DNA of 64,000 nucleotides from Candidatus Pantoea haifensis. GTDB lineage: Bacteria; Pseudomonadota; Gammaproteobacteria; Enterobacterales; Enterobacteriaceae. The notes below the pieces were generated by a model. It had not been told where the DNA came from, searched no databases, and worked only from the letters and a program-made list of their open reading frames with translations. The position numbers and the translations under genes were made by a program. Numbering within the stretch: position 1 is the first letter of the stretch; each line of letters opens with the position of its first letter. The DNA lies in assembly GCA_018842655.1 (NCBI GenBank), contig JAGTWN010000004.1, forward strand, positions 372,001-436,000, read 5' to 3'. Below, piece by piece: positions 18,507 through 28,543 of this stretch.

Positions 18507-19749
18507 CAGGGTTTTGCTCCTTCGTTATTAGCTTCGACGCGATCTTGCGTCTCCATTTCCGGCTGAACCGGAGGGTGAACTTGAGCTAAAAGTGGCGTAT
18601 GTGCAGGTAACCAACCGGCAATCGCTGGGAAATGGCGTAAAAAGTGGAAAACAATCACGCTTTTTGTCAGGTGCCACCAGGTGCGCGGCGGCAATTTATC
18701 ATCCTGTACGCGCTGACAATCTTTCGCCAGTAAATGCTCCAGATTGTCACGCAGCGTCTGGTTAAACTGATGATCGTGAATGATCAGATTAGCTTCGAGA
18801 TTAAGCGAGAGGCTGAGTGGATCGAGATTGCTGGAGCCCACTGTCGACCATTGCTGATCTTTCACCGCCACCTTGCCGTGTAACGGACGGCGGCAATATT
18901 CGTACACTTCAACCCCGGCATCGACCAGGTAGTTGTAGAGCATTTCTGCGCCGACCTTCACAATGGGCATATCCGGCTCACCTTGCACAATCAGCCTGAC
19001 GCGCACGCCACGCTGCGCGGCGCTGCGCATTTCACGCAGCAGACGGTAGCCAGGAAAGAAGTAGGCGTTAGCGATAATCACATCTTCTTTGGCGCTGCGT
19101 AACATCTCGAGATAGTGCACTTCGATATCGTCACGATGATCATCATTATCACGATAGACAAACAGCACCTGAGCATCGCCGGGTTTGGCATTTACCGCCG
19201 GACGATGTGAGCGAGAGCCCCACCAGCGGCGTGTAGCCTGTTCGTTTCCCATTGCATTTTGTAGGTATCGGCTAATATCAGCGACGATCGGACCTTTAAC
19301 TTCTACCGCATAATCCTGCTTGGCTTCTGGCCCATAGCTGGTGTTGTGCTCAGAAGAGAAATTGATCCCTCCCACAAAGGCGATCACATCATCAATTACC
19401 ACCGTTTTTCGATGCAGGCGACGGAACACATTGGTACGCATACCCATTACCAGCGGGCGCGGATCGTAATAGATAAAACGTACCCCGGCACCGGTCAGGC
19501 TGTTGATAAATTTATCTGACAGATCGGGGAGCCGTAGCCATCCACCATGACTTCAATCTTCACGCCACGCTGTGCAGCAGCCAGCAGTTCACGGTGCAGC
19601 GCGTTGCCAACATCATCTTCAAATAAAATAAAGGTTTCCAGCATGATGGTACGTTCGGCACGCTGAATGGCGCCAAACACACGCGGGAAAAACTCATCGC
19701 CGTTTTCCAGCAGGCGCAGCTTATTACCTTCTTGCCAGTGAAAATTCAT
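18506..19749 (-). CDS. clsB: cardiolipin synthase B (frame interrupted)
   Basis: A phospholipase D-superfamily enzyme that makes cardiolipin from phosphatidylglycerol. Both HKD motifs are present: [16 protein letters not shown] and [20 protein letters not shown]. The first 80 residues (to DGYGSP) are in another frame; adding one base to the G4 run at 19526-19529 gives [13 protein letters not shown] and a 414-residue protein (E. coli ClsB 413). The start at 19749 overlaps the ybhP stop by 4 bases. It belongs to the ybhP-clsB-ybhN operon. Confidence 0.92.
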
Positions 19750-20507
19750 AGGTGAATCTCCACAGCCAGGGGTGCATGATCAGAGAGATGCGACCAGGGT
19801 TTACGTGGTAGCGCCCACGGATGACTGACCGTGGCATTGCGCACATAGATACGATCCAGGCGCAGAATAGGAAAGCGAGCAGGGAAGGTGCGCGCCGGAT
19901 GTCCGGTTTTCATGCTAAATACCTCTGTCAGGCCCGCGCCATGTTTCAGAATTTTATTGGCCCGTCGCTGCCAGTCGTTGAAATCACCCGCGACAACCAG
20001 TGGCGCATCGGGTGGCAGCGAGGCGATCATTTCGCACATCATTTTCATCTGCGCGTGACGGTGTGCCTCTTTCAGACCTAAATGTACGCAAATGACATGC
20101 AGGTTACCCTGAGGCTCAGGCAAGGCAATTTTACAGTGCAACATGCCACGGTTTTCACTTCCAGCAACAGATATGTCACAATTTTCATATTCGGTAATAG
20201 GAAAACGTGACAAAATCGCGTTGCCGTGGTGGCCTTCAGGATAAACCGCGTTGCGGCCGTAGGCAAAATCGTTCCACATGGTGTCGGCCAGGAATTCGTA
20301 ATGGGGCGTGTCTGGCCAGTTTTCATGATGCAGCGGGTGGATGGCATGCGTGCCCATCACCTCCTGCAGGAAGACCACATCCGCAGAGGTTGCGCGTACT
20401 GCTTCACGCAGCTCGGGCAGGATAAAGCGGCGGTTGAAAGGGGCAAAACCCTTGTGTGTATTGATCGTCAGGACTTTAAATGAAAATCCTTGCTTGTTTT
20501 GTGGCAT
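19746..20507 (-). CDS. ybhP: endonuclease/exonuclease/phosphatase family protein YbhP
   Basis: A 253-residue protein, identical in length to E. coli YbhP. Family catalytic motifs are intact: [15 protein letters not shown] (Glu), VAGDFNDW (Asp/Asn) and SDHAPL (Asp-His). The substrate is unknown, but the family includes phosphodiesterases acting on phospholipid headgroups, which suits its place ahead of clsB. It is the first gene of the operon, divergent from ybhQ. Confidence 0.92.
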   Translation of the reverse strand: MPQNKQGFSFKVLTINTHKGFAPFNRRFILPELREAVRATSADVVFLQEVMGTHAIHPLHHENWPDTPHYEFLADTMWNDFAYGRNAVYPEGHHGNAILSRFPITEYENCDISVAGSENRGMLHCKIALPEPQGNLHVICVHLGLKEAHRHAQMKMMCEMIASLPPDAPLVVAGDFNDWQRRANKILKHGAGLTEVFSMKTGHPARTFPARFPILRLDRIYVRNATVSHPWALPRKPWSHLSDHAPLAVEIHL

Positions 20508-20687
20508 ACTCGCGACGCACTCCTTTTCATCATCAACAGAATCAAAGTGTAGTCTTTGTCACAAATGGGTGGTGAAGAAGGACGATATTTAAGGCGTTAT
20601 CTGAAATTTGCTTTACATTGAGGAAATCTGTCACCGGCCTGGGCCGGTTGCACTTGGGCGACCTGTTGGGTCTGCCAGGAGAAGAGA

Positions 20688-21080
20688 ATGAAATGGTCTA
20701 ATCGTATTCAAATCATCACCGGTCAAACCTATGCACATATTGCGATGCACCTGCTGGTGATAGCTGCGCTGATCGCGGGCTGGAAACACAAGGCACTGGT
20801 TGAAGTGTGCAGTACCCTGGTTGCGGCCTATGCAGTGGTGTTTATTGCCATGCTGGTCACACAGCGTAGTGCTCGTTTGCGCACCTTAGGTGATTACCTT
20901 GAAGAAGCGACTACCACCTATTATTTCGGCGCGGCAATGATGACACTGTTTTTAGTGTCGCGGATCTTCCACAGCACACTTCTGTTAGCCTGTCTGGGGC
21001 TGGTCATGCTGCTGGGACCGGCGCTGGTGTCGTTGTTAGCCAAAGAGCCAACGCGACGCGTCGAGAAAAAGCGTAGCTGA
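20688..21080 (+). CDS. ybhQ: inner-membrane protein YbhQ
   Basis: A 130-residue protein with four hydrophobic segments and a basic C-terminus (RRVEKKRS). It matches E. coli YbhQ in length, start (MKWSNRIQIITGQTYAHI) and location next to ybhP. The function is unknown. GAGAAGAG precedes the ATG. Confidence 0.88.
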   Translation: MKWSNRIQIITGQTYAHIAMHLLVIAALIAGWKHKALVEVCSTLVAAYAVVFIAMLVTQRSARLRTLGDYLEEATTTYYFGAAMMTLFLVSRIFHSTLLLACLGLVMLLGPALVSLLAKEPTRRVEKKRS

Positions 21081-21086
21081 TTCACA

Positions 21087-21116
21087 GGCCACCGTAAGGT
21101 GGCCTTGTTATTTTTC
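21087..21116 (+). terminator. Rho-independent terminator of ybhQ
   Basis: A 7-bp stem, GGCCACC (21087-21093) and GGTGGCC (21098-21104), has a GTAA tetraloop and is followed by TTGTTATTTTT. It starts 6 bases after the ybhQ stop codon. Confidence 0.85.
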
Positions 21117-21318
21117 GTGATTTCATCGCTTTTTACCCGGCCATCTGCTGACAAGAAATGTGAGCTATCTCGCACCCTGGTGATAAAGCTGCTACACTCG
21201 CCCGCTTACGCATCGTAGTTTGTGCCCTTTTCACGCGTTAGTCCCCCGGCTGGCGTCACTATCCCTCAGAAAACTACACCGTGGATCACGGCCTGAGCGG
21301 ACCGGAGTAAAACACTTA

Positions 21319-22671
21319 ATGTCTTTTGACTCTCTCGGCCTGAGTGCCGATATTTTGCGTGCGGTCGCCGAACAAGGCTACAGCGAACCGACACCTATTC
21401 AGCGCCAGGCGATTCCTGTGGTGCTGTCAGGCCGCGATCTGCTGGCAAGCGCCCAGACCGGCACCGGCAAAACGGCCGGATTTACCTTACCGTTATTACA
21501 AAAATTATCGGCAAAAGCCACGGTTGCGCGTGGCCGTCGTCCGGTTCGCGCTCTGATCCTGACCCCAACGCGTGAACTGGCGGCGCAGGTCGGTGAAAAT
21601 GTCAGCGACTACAGCAAGTATCTGCCGCTGCGTTCGCTGGTGGTATTTGGTGGCGTGAGCATCAACCCACAAATGATGAAGCTGCGCGGTGGTGTCGATA
21701 TTCTGGTTGCCACACCGGGCCGTCTGCTCGATTTGGCGCATCAGAACGCCGTTGATCTGTCCCAGGTCGAAGTGCTGGTGCTGGATGAAGCAGACCGCAT
21801 GCTCGACATGGGCTTTATTCACGATATCCGTCGCGTACTGGCCAGATTACCGGCTAAGCGTCAGAACCTGTTGTTCTCTGCCACTTTCTCAGATGAGATC
21901 AAGGGGCTGGCCGAAAAACTGCTGCATAACCCGGAGCAGGTTGAAGTGGCACGTCGCAACACTGCCTCTGAGCAGGTTTCTCAGCAAGTGCATTTTGTTG
22001 ATAAGAAGCGCAAGCGGGAACTGTTATCGCAGCTGATTGGCGAAGGTAACTGGCAGCAGGTTTTGGTGTTCACCCGCACCAAGCACGGTGCGAATCACCT
22101 GGCTGAGCAACTGGGTAAAGATGGCATCACTGCCGCCGCCATTCACGGTAATAAAAGCCAGGGTGCACGTACTCGTGCGTTAGCGGACTTTAAATCGGGC
22201 AGCATTCGCGTGCTGGTGGCTACTGACATTGCGGCGCGTGGTCTTGACATTGAAGAACTGCCACATGTTGTTAACTACGAGTTGCCAAACGTAGCGGAAG
22301 ATTATGTTCACCGCATCGGTCGTACCGGCCGCGCGGCGGCAACCGGTGCGGCATTGTCACTGGTGTGTGTTGACGAGCACAAATTACTGCGTGATATCGA
22401 ACGCCTGCTGAAGCGTGAAATTCCACGCCTGGCGATAGCGGGTTATGAGCCGGATCCGAGCATCAAAGCCGAGCCGATTCAAAATGGTCGCCAGCAGCAA
22501 ACGCGCAGCGGTGGCGGCGGACGTGGCCGTGGTCCGGGTTCTTCTGCTCCCCGTCCTTCTGGTGACAAGCGTTCTTCACAACCGCGTCGTCAGGGGCAGG
22601 CACCAGCAGCACAAGGCGATAAGCCTGCGCGTCCACGCCGTCCTGCACCGAAACGTAGCGGAAACGTCTAA
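21319..22671 (+). CDS. rhlE: ATP-dependent RNA helicase RhlE
   Basis: A DEAD-box helicase of 450 residues. Motifs in order: Q motif PTPIQRQA, Walker [19 protein letters not shown] at about 155-158, SAT, and HRIGRTGR. The C-terminus is a Gly/Arg-rich low-complexity tail that probably binds RNA. It acts in ribosome and RNA remodelling. ATG 21319 ([13 protein letters not shown]) aligns with E. coli; the 33 extra upstream codons do not. The dusC start follows within a few bases. Confidence 0.95.
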   Translation: MSFDSLGLSADILRAVAEQGYSEPTPIQRQAIPVVLSGRDLLASAQTGTGKTAGFTLPLLQKLSAKATVARGRRPVRALILTPTRELAAQVGENVSDYSKYLPLRSLVVFGGVSINPQMMKLRGGVDILVATPGRLLDLAHQNAVDLSQVEVLVLDEADRMLDMGFIHDIRRVLARLPAKRQNLLFSATFSDEIKGLAEKLLHNPEQVEVARRNTASEQVSQQVHFVDKKRKRELLSQLIGEGNWQQVLVFTRTKHGANHLAEQLGKDGITAAAIHGNKSQGARTRALADFKSGSIRVLVATDIAARGLDIEELPHVVNYELPNVAEDYVHRIGRTGRAAATGAALSLVCVDEHKLLRDIERLLKREIPRLAIAGYEPDPSIKAEPIQNGRQQQTRSGGGGRGRGPGSSAPRPSGDKRSSQPRRQGQAPAAQGDKPARPRRPAPKRSGNV

Positions 22672-22674
22672 GTG

Positions 22675-23625
22675 ATGCGGGTTTTACTGGCGCCAATGGA
22701 AGGCGTTCTCGATTCACTGGTGCGCCAGCTGCTGTCTGAGGTGAACGACTACGATCTGTGCATTACCGAGTTTTTGCGCGTGGTCGATCAACTGTTGCCG
22801 GTAAAATCTTTCTATCGCCTCTGCCCTGAGCTGCATAACGCCAGCCGCACGCCGTCTGGCACGCGGGTGCGTTTGCAACTGCTGGGGCAGTATCCTGAAT
22901 GGCTGGCGGAAAACGCTGCCCGCGCGGTGGAGTTGGGTTCCTGGGGCGTTGATCTAAACTGCGGCTGCCCTTCAAAGTTAGTGAATGGCAGCGGTGGTGG
23001 GGCGACGCTACTGAAAGATCCCGACCTTATTTATCGCGGTGCCAAAGCGATGCGCGCAGCCGTACCGGCAGAATTGCCCGTCACGGTGAAGGTGCGTCTC
23101 GGCTGGGATTCTACCGCACACAGCCTGGAAATCGCCGATGCGGTTCAGCAGGCTGGTGCCAGTGAGCTGGTGGTGCATGGCCGGACCAAAGAGGATGGCT
23201 ATCGCGCTGAAGCCATTAACTGGCAGGCAATTGGCGAGATTCGCCAGCGGTTACGCATTCCGGTGATCGCCAACGGTGAAATCTGGGACTGGCAAAGCGC
23301 GCAGGAATGCTTGCGCATGACCGGGTGTGATGCGTTAATGCTGGGGCGCGGGGCGCTCAATGTGCCCAATCTGAGCCGGGTAGTGAAGTACAACGAAGCG
23401 CCTATGGCGTGGCCGGATGTCGTTTCGCTGCTGCAAAAATATACCCGCCTGGAAAAGCAGGGCGATACCGGGCTTTATCACGTTGCCCGCATCAAACAGT
23501 GGTTGGGGTATCTGCGTAAGGCTTACGGCGAGGCAGATGGCTTATTCAGTGAAATCCGGACATTAAAAATGTCATCCGACATTGCTGCTGCGATTGATCG
23601 CCACGCAGTTGTTCACGGTTTGTGA
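22675..23625 (+). CDS. dusC: tRNA-dihydrouridine(16) synthase
   Basis: An FMN enzyme reducing U16 of tRNA. The 316 residues begin [17 protein letters not shown], with catalytic-Cys motif LNCGCPS, FMN-binding [10 protein letters not shown] and GRGAL. I prefer ATG 22675 over the adjacent GTG 22672. It lies 3 bases after the rhlE stop and is probably co-transcribed. In E. coli K-12, dusC is near yohF/cdd rather than rhlE, so this junction differs from E. coli. Confidence 0.95.
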   Translation: MRVLLAPMEGVLDSLVRQLLSEVNDYDLCITEFLRVVDQLLPVKSFYRLCPELHNASRTPSGTRVRLQLLGQYPEWLAENAARAVELGSWGVDLNCGCPSKLVNGSGGGATLLKDPDLIYRGAKAMRAAVPAELPVTVKVRLGWDSTAHSLEIADAVQQAGASELVVHGRTKEDGYRAEAINWQAIGEIRQRLRIPVIANGEIWDWQSAQECLRMTGCDALMLGRGALNVPNLSRVVKYNEAPMAWPDVVSLLQKYTRLEKQGDTGLYHVARIKQWLGYLRKAYGEADGLFSEIRTLKMSSDIAAAIDRHAVVHGL

Positions 23626-23697
23626 AAAAAATCAGGCGACTGGTTAGCAGGCTAAGCGTATGATGAACGAAACTTTCCTCTACTTTACAAGCCTGCT

Positions 23698-24884
23698 ATG
23701 TCTGACGTCGCTGTATTGAGTAACAGCCAACTCAACAAACGTATTCTCTCCGTCATTATCTTCACTTTTTTTGTTACCTCTCTGTTGGTTTGCCGCTGGC
23801 AGTGCTGCCCGGTTTTGTGAAAAATCAGCTTGGTTTTAGCTCATTTATCGCGGGTCTGATTATTAGCCTGCAATATTTCGCCACCTTATTAAGCCGTCCG
23901 CAGTCCGGTAGCCTGGCCGATCGGCTGGGACCTAAACGTGTCGTGATGCTGGGGTTGATCTGTTGTGGCATGAGCGGCGTGCTGACCATTGCCGCCGCAC
24001 TGGTCACCGGTTTACCGATGTTAAGCCTGGCTTTGCTGGCGCTTGGCCGGTTATTTCTTGGCGTAGGGGAAAGCTTCAGCAGCACTGGCTCGACACTTTG
24101 GGGCATGAATATCGTCGGGCCGCTACAAACCGCGCGCGTCATTTCATGGAACGGCGTGGCCACCTATCTCGCCATGGCGATTGGCGCACCGCTCGGTGTA
24201 TTACTGAATAGCGGGTTTGGCATGAGCGGCTTCGCCGGACTGGTTGCGCTAATGGGACTGGCAGGTTATTGGTTAGCCAGCAATAAACCGGCAGTCAGCG
24301 TGAGCGTTGGCGAGCGCATCCCGTTTCACCGCGTGTTTTCCCGCGTCTGGTTATATGGACTGGCTCTGGGTTTCGGCACCATCGGCTTTGGCGTTATCGC
24401 GACCTTTATCACGCTCTATTTTGCCAGCCGCGACTGGAACGGTGCGGCGCTGGCATTGTCAGTATTCAGCCTCGGATTTGTTCTGGTTCGCCTGAGTTTT
24501 GGTCGTTACATCACGCGCTTTGGCGGCTTGAAAGTCTCTCTGGTGTCATTTGTACTGGAGTGTCTCGGCTTGCTCATCATCTGGCAGGCAGACAGCGCCT
24601 GGCTGGTTGGCGGTGGAGCCTTCCTTACCGGCTGTGGTTTCTCGTTGATTTTCCCGGCGCTTGGCGTGGAAGCTGTGAAGCAGGTCGAACGCCAGGATCA
24701 GGGCTCGGCGCTCGGCACCTATTCGGCGTTTCTCGATCTGGGATTAGGATTAACCGGGCCGGTGGCAGGATTGTTTATTGCTCACTGGGGCATGCAATCG
24801 GTTTATCTGGCGGCGGCAGTGATGGTGTCAGGTGCGCTGCTGATCACGTTGCGACTGCATTTAAAAAGTCTGGTGCGGAATTAG
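23698..24884 (+). CDS. MFS transporter, YhhS/YfcJ-like (frame interrupted)
   Basis: A 12-segment major facilitator resembling E. coli YhhS and YfcJ. Signatures include GLIISLQYFATLLSRPQSG after TM2 and ISWNGVATYLAMAIGAPLG in TM5. The first 25 codons from ATG 23698 are in a different frame; adding one T to the T7 run at 23766-23772 gives FTFFCYLSVGLPLAVLPGF and a 395-residue protein. The substrate is unknown; relatives are drug or sugar efflux pumps. No strong ribosome site precedes the ATG. Confidence 0.82.
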
Positions 24885-24891
24885 TCCATGC

Positions 24892-24915
24892 TGCGCGGCA
24901 TCAGAGAGCCGCGCA
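24892..24915. terminator. Hairpin between convergent MFS and nuclease-like genes
   Basis: A perfect 8-bp stem TGCGCGGC (24892-24899) / GCCGCGCA (24908-24915) lies in the 38-bp gap between two convergent genes. Only a short TTATT follows, so termination strength is uncertain. It marks the left edge of the low-G+C island. Confidence 0.5.
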
Positions 24916-24922
24916 TTATTGA

Positions 24923-25888
24923 TTAGCTCAGCGCCTTCAGTAACAGCTGTGCTTTGTGCTCGTCGCTTACCGTGTCCCAGACAGTGGATAATTTCCGATA
25001 AGACTCTTTAGTGATATCAACGGGTACTGCCAGCCCATCATCTAATTCCGGACCTTTCAAATTATGGCTGTGTTCTTCAATAGCCTTTAGAATAGCATCG
25101 CTTACTACATCTTTATCAAGAGAACCCAGGCCCGCACGTAAGGCGTTAGCCGTAGCGGAAGTGATCCATAAACGCACTGTATATGCATCTACAGGTTCAC
25201 TTTGTGCTCTGAAATAGTATAAATTCTCATCGTCCGGCAAAGGCACATCAAAATAGGGTTGGATTTTTACCCCAGCACTGGTGGTGACGGAATAGCGTTT
25301 CTGTCGGGTATTTTTGTCATATATCCATAAGCTTTTACTGGCCTTGCGCGACCCTTTTGCGGGAGTAGTATTCCATGCGGCAATATAATCCTCTGGGTTC
25401 GGTATATGCATTTTTTCTTCGAAGTAAAGGAATTCTTCTAATGTATCTTCCCAAATAAGCCAGCCTGTCCGCATATCGGGTTCAATATCAGGCGATAAGG
25501 CCCTTACTTTTTGAGTACGATCGCGAATTAAGTCTGCATATTGCTTAAAAACATCAATCATTACCTCGTCAGCAGGTAATGAGGTGTCATCTATTCTGAT
25601 CGATCTCGTCGCCGCCGGATGCATTAACGTTGTGCCACACACTGATTTTAATGATTTGCTTTTTGCGCCTGAGATACGCAGTGCTTTGAGTTCTAGTCCT
25701 AATCCTTTATGGTTTATATCAATATTTAAATTACTCCATTTACCATCAGGTATGCCTTTGGCTAAACAATAAACACTGCTCCAGTCGCCTTCTTCAAGCT
25801 TTCGCCCCATCATCGAAGCCACCTGAGTGGAAAGATAGCGTTTAGCTGAACGATATTCATCCTCTGAAAAAGCTTTCAAATACGGCAC
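24923..25888 (-). CDS. Putative restriction endonuclease-like protein of unknown family
   Basis: A 321-residue protein that I do not recognise. Residues 54-70 read LNIDINHKGLGLELKAL; D57 and E66-x-K68 could be a PD-(D/E)xK nuclease core, with a short gap between the acidic residues. The rest is mixed alpha/beta without membrane segments. It starts at GTG 25888, one base after the stop of the DNA methyltransferase gene, so translation is coupled. Pairing with a methyltransferase and the low G+C suggest the cleavage subunit of a type II-like restriction system. That function is an inference from context and a weak motif only. Confidence 0.5.
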   Translation of the reverse strand: MPYLKAFSEDEYRSAKRYLSTQVASMMGRKLEEGDWSSVYCLAKGIPDGKWSNLNIDINHKGLGLELKALRISGAKSKSLKSVCGTTLMHPAATRSIRIDDTSLPADEVMIDVFKQYADLIRDRTQKVRALSPDIEPDMRTGWLIWEDTLEEFLYFEEKMHIPNPEDYIAAWNTTPAKGSRKASKSLWIYDKNTRQKRYSVTTSAGVKIQPYFDVPLPDDENLYYFRAQSEPVDAYTVRLWITSATANALRAGLGSLDKDVVSDAILKAIEEHSHNLKGPELDDGLAVPVDITKESYRKLSTVWDTVSDEHKAQLLLKALS

Positions 25889-25889
25889 A

Positions 25890-28013
25890 TCAACGCCCTC
25901 TGCCTTTTAAAAAATCGACAACTTGCAATCTAAAGGATGAAAAATCTACCATTTTTCCCTGTCGGGTAAAAGAATGCGCTAAAAATTCGCTGTAGAGCGT
26001 TCTGTGGTCGATATCTGCATCTCGGTTGACATGAAGGTAAGGAAGTACAGGAACAGGTTCTTGTCTCTCTGCTAAAAATTCAGCAACGGATAAGGGTTTT
26101 TCGGACAAGCCACGCATAACGGGTTTTGAGACGCTGCTTGCTTTGCGGCAGTGCAACATTAAATCTGAACCCGCTGTATTATCGCTAACAAACTGCTTAA
26201 ACGTGCCATGTTGCTTATCGAAAATATCAACACGTTCGATAATAAATCCTGCATTCTCGATAGCGTCTCTTATTCTGTTCCAGATATCTTTGGATGAATT
26301 CATAAAAACCAGTACCATCCAGTGATTATCTCTTAAGACGCGATAGCATTCAGATAAGCTTTGCGTCATTAATTCCTGATATTTATCAGCATCTTTTTTC
26401 TGGCTGCGATTAACAATGGCTTCATTTTTAACATCAGTAAAGTCTTTGAGCCAGGCTTCCCAAATAACATTCATTTCACTGTAGTTAATATTCGCGCCAA
26501 AGGGAGGATCGGTGAAAATAAGATCAACACTGTTATCCGGCAGCACACTGATATGGGTGGCCGAGCCTGTATTGACGACGCATCTTCCTTGATAAAACTT
26601 AACCGTAGAGCCAAGATGATCAATTATCGATCTCGCCTTTCTTTGAAAGGTGGTGAAAACATTAGCTTCATTAAAAATGAAAGGAACGTTAAAGTTTGCT
26701 GTGTTACCACTTCCACCCCAGAATCTGTATTCGGAGAGTTTTGTGACCCTTTTATAGAGTGATGTAAAGATAAATGCTAAAAAAGCCGCTAAATTATCAT
26801 CATCAACTTTATGGATCTCTTCCCACAGTTTACTCATGGCGAGTAAGTTTCTCGTCGTATAAAAATCCTTGACGTTATTCAAACCATGCCGTTTAGGTTG
26901 AGAAAGATTGACACCATCCGGCAAGTCATAATCCGGTAAATACTTTTCATTGAGTTGCGATGAATTATTAATATTATTAATGACTGCTATATCTTTTTCG
27001 TTGGGCTCGACTTCAGCCTGCATTTTAGAACAGCATTTATAACCCACAAGCACGGGCACAGCTTCTGTTCTTTCGAGCTTTGACTTTTTTAACGTTTCGT
27101 GACAGTTGGGGCACGGAAACTCTTTTAAAAATTTGTGCTCCCGGACGGTATTACCATAGCTTCGACTTTCATCCCACAGAATAAATTCGTGTGCACAGCA
27201 ACTGCATTTTACTTTATAAGACCAGACGGTAAAAAGTAAGTCAGTATCTTTACCGCAGGTGCGGCATTGTGTTGAGTAAATCTCTTCCCTTAACGGTTGT
27301 AAATTTTTAAATATTTTATTGACAGCAGCAGTTAAAGCCGATGGTTCGCAACGCGAAGTGAAACGATTGGAGATAAAACTGGCCGCAGGCGAAATCTCAT
27401 TAAGGATAACATCATTACCGGTAACCAGAGCCGCAACGCCTGTCATGCCACTACCAGAAAAGGGATCAAAAACCAGCCCACCAGCAGGAAGGTATTTTTT
27501 TATAACCTGCGCAATGCCTTGCGGAGGAACTTTCGTATGATAAGTATGTGCATCATATGTATAAGTATTTTTACCGGCTGATACGCCTCCAGCAACAGCT
27601 TCATTAACGGTATCGGCTTCCTCGTCATGATCGCTCAGAATCTCAGAAAGCAGTTCGCTCCCACCGCCCCATAGCTGGCCTTTTTTTACTCTTTCAAGAA
27701 GAGAGTGAGGATTATTATCTGATAAAGATATTTCGTCTTCACGGGTACTCGCTGTTACAGCGTGTTTAATACCTTTAGATGCGAAGTTATTTTCCTGAAC
27801 AGGCGTGCGGAGATTAATAATCTCACCATTCTGACAATGGATTAATAATGCATTAAGCTGCTGCGTCATATCCACGCCGGGATTAATATCTCCTCGGGAC
27901 CATCGCATCAAAGCAAAATAAGATGTGCCCAGGTAGTGTGCTAACACTTTATGATCAGAGCCAGTTAATGAGATTATTTCAGCAATAACATCTTTTATTT
28001 CTTTTTCAAACAT
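25890..28013 (-). CDS. HTH-domain zinc-ribbon DNA methyltransferase
   Basis: A 707-residue amino-type DNA methyltransferase. Residues 1-58 look like an XRE-type helix-turn-helix (LGTSYFALMRWSRGDINPG). SAM motif I is VFDPFSGSGMTG (181-192), preceded by YDAHTYHTKVPPQGI. A cysteine-rich insertion follows (C250/C253, C270/C273, C301/C304, C327/C328), typical of zinc ribbons in DUF1156-like methylases. Motif IV is TDPPFG (501-506). The motif I then IV order with a large insert suggests N6-adenine or N4-cytosine methylation; the target is unknown. It lies in a low-G+C island. GAGAAAG precedes ATG 28013. A restriction-modification role is inferred. Confidence 0.8.
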   Translation of the reverse strand: MFEKEIKDVIAEIISLTGSDHKVLAHYLGTSYFALMRWSRGDINPGVDMTQQLNALLIHCQNGEIINLRTPVQENNFASKGIKHAVTASTREDEISLSDNNPHSLLERVKKGQLWGGGSELLSEILSDHDEEADTVNEAVAGGVSAGKNTYTYDAHTYHTKVPPQGIAQVIKKYLPAGGLVFDPFSGSGMTGVAALVTGNDVILNEISPAASFISNRFTSRCEPSALTAAVNKIFKNLQPLREEIYSTQCRTCGKDTDLLFTVWSYKVKCSCCAHEFILWDESRSYGNTVREHKFLKEFPCPNCHETLKKSKLERTEAVPVLVGYKCCSKMQAEVEPNEKDIAVINNINNSSQLNEKYLPDYDLPDGVNLSQPKRHGLNNVKDFYTTRNLLAMSKLWEEIHKVDDDNLAAFLAFIFTSLYKRVTKLSEYRFWGGSGNTANFNVPFIFNEANVFTTFQRKARSIIDHLGSTVKFYQGRCVVNTGSATHISVLPDNSVDLIFTDPPFGANINYSEMNVIWEAWLKDFTDVKNEAIVNRSQKKDADKYQELMTQSLSECYRVLRDNHWMVLVFMNSSKDIWNRIRDAIENAGFIIERVDIFDKQHGTFKQFVSDNTAGSDLMLHCRKASSVSKPVMRGLSEKPLSVAEFLAERQEPVPVLPYLHVNRDADIDHRTLYSEFLAHSFTRQGKMVDFSSFRLQVVDFLKGRGR

Positions 28014-28543
28014 TTCTTTCTCTTTGTATCAGCACAACATGACTTAAAATTTATCTTGCAGGTATCCCTGAAAGCATTACTGCTGGGCATTTTAACATTG
28101 ATGAAGCAGAAAATCTTGACAACTTTGAATAAGCCAGCCAGATGAATTGTGGCTTATCTCTTTGTAAATCAGGATTAAAATTATCCCATTCAAGCAATGC
28201 CACTTGAAAGCTTAGCTCAGGCAGGGAATAAAAAATAAGTGATTTTACGTTGCAGGTGATCGACTGGCTTTAAACCAGAAACGTTAGCATAACGTGTATA
28301 AAAAGTGGCTTGAATAAAGCCGACTTCTGTTACGACGTGTAAGTTACGCTTGATTAAGCAAAAGCATAAATTAATTCAGTGCTTCATGAAGTTGCATTAA
28401 AAATAATATCATGGGGTTGGCGATAATGTAGCCATTTGCAGCGGGCCGTTGAAGAGCAAATCCTTAATTGTCAGAGAACAAGTCAGGATCCGCTCATACA
28501 AAGGTGTATCCATTGCCGTGTGTAGCCCTGACCAACCAGCGGA
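28014..28543. other. AT-rich gap between the island and the phosphate transporter
   Basis: About 530 bases with many stop codons in all frames and no credible gene. Composition resembles the methyltransferase island rather than the flanking genome up to about 28,440. No tRNA, insertion-sequence end or direct repeat was recognised by eye. It must contain the promoter of the methyltransferase operon near 28,020-28,130, but no convincing -35/-10 pair stands out. Confidence 0.4.
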
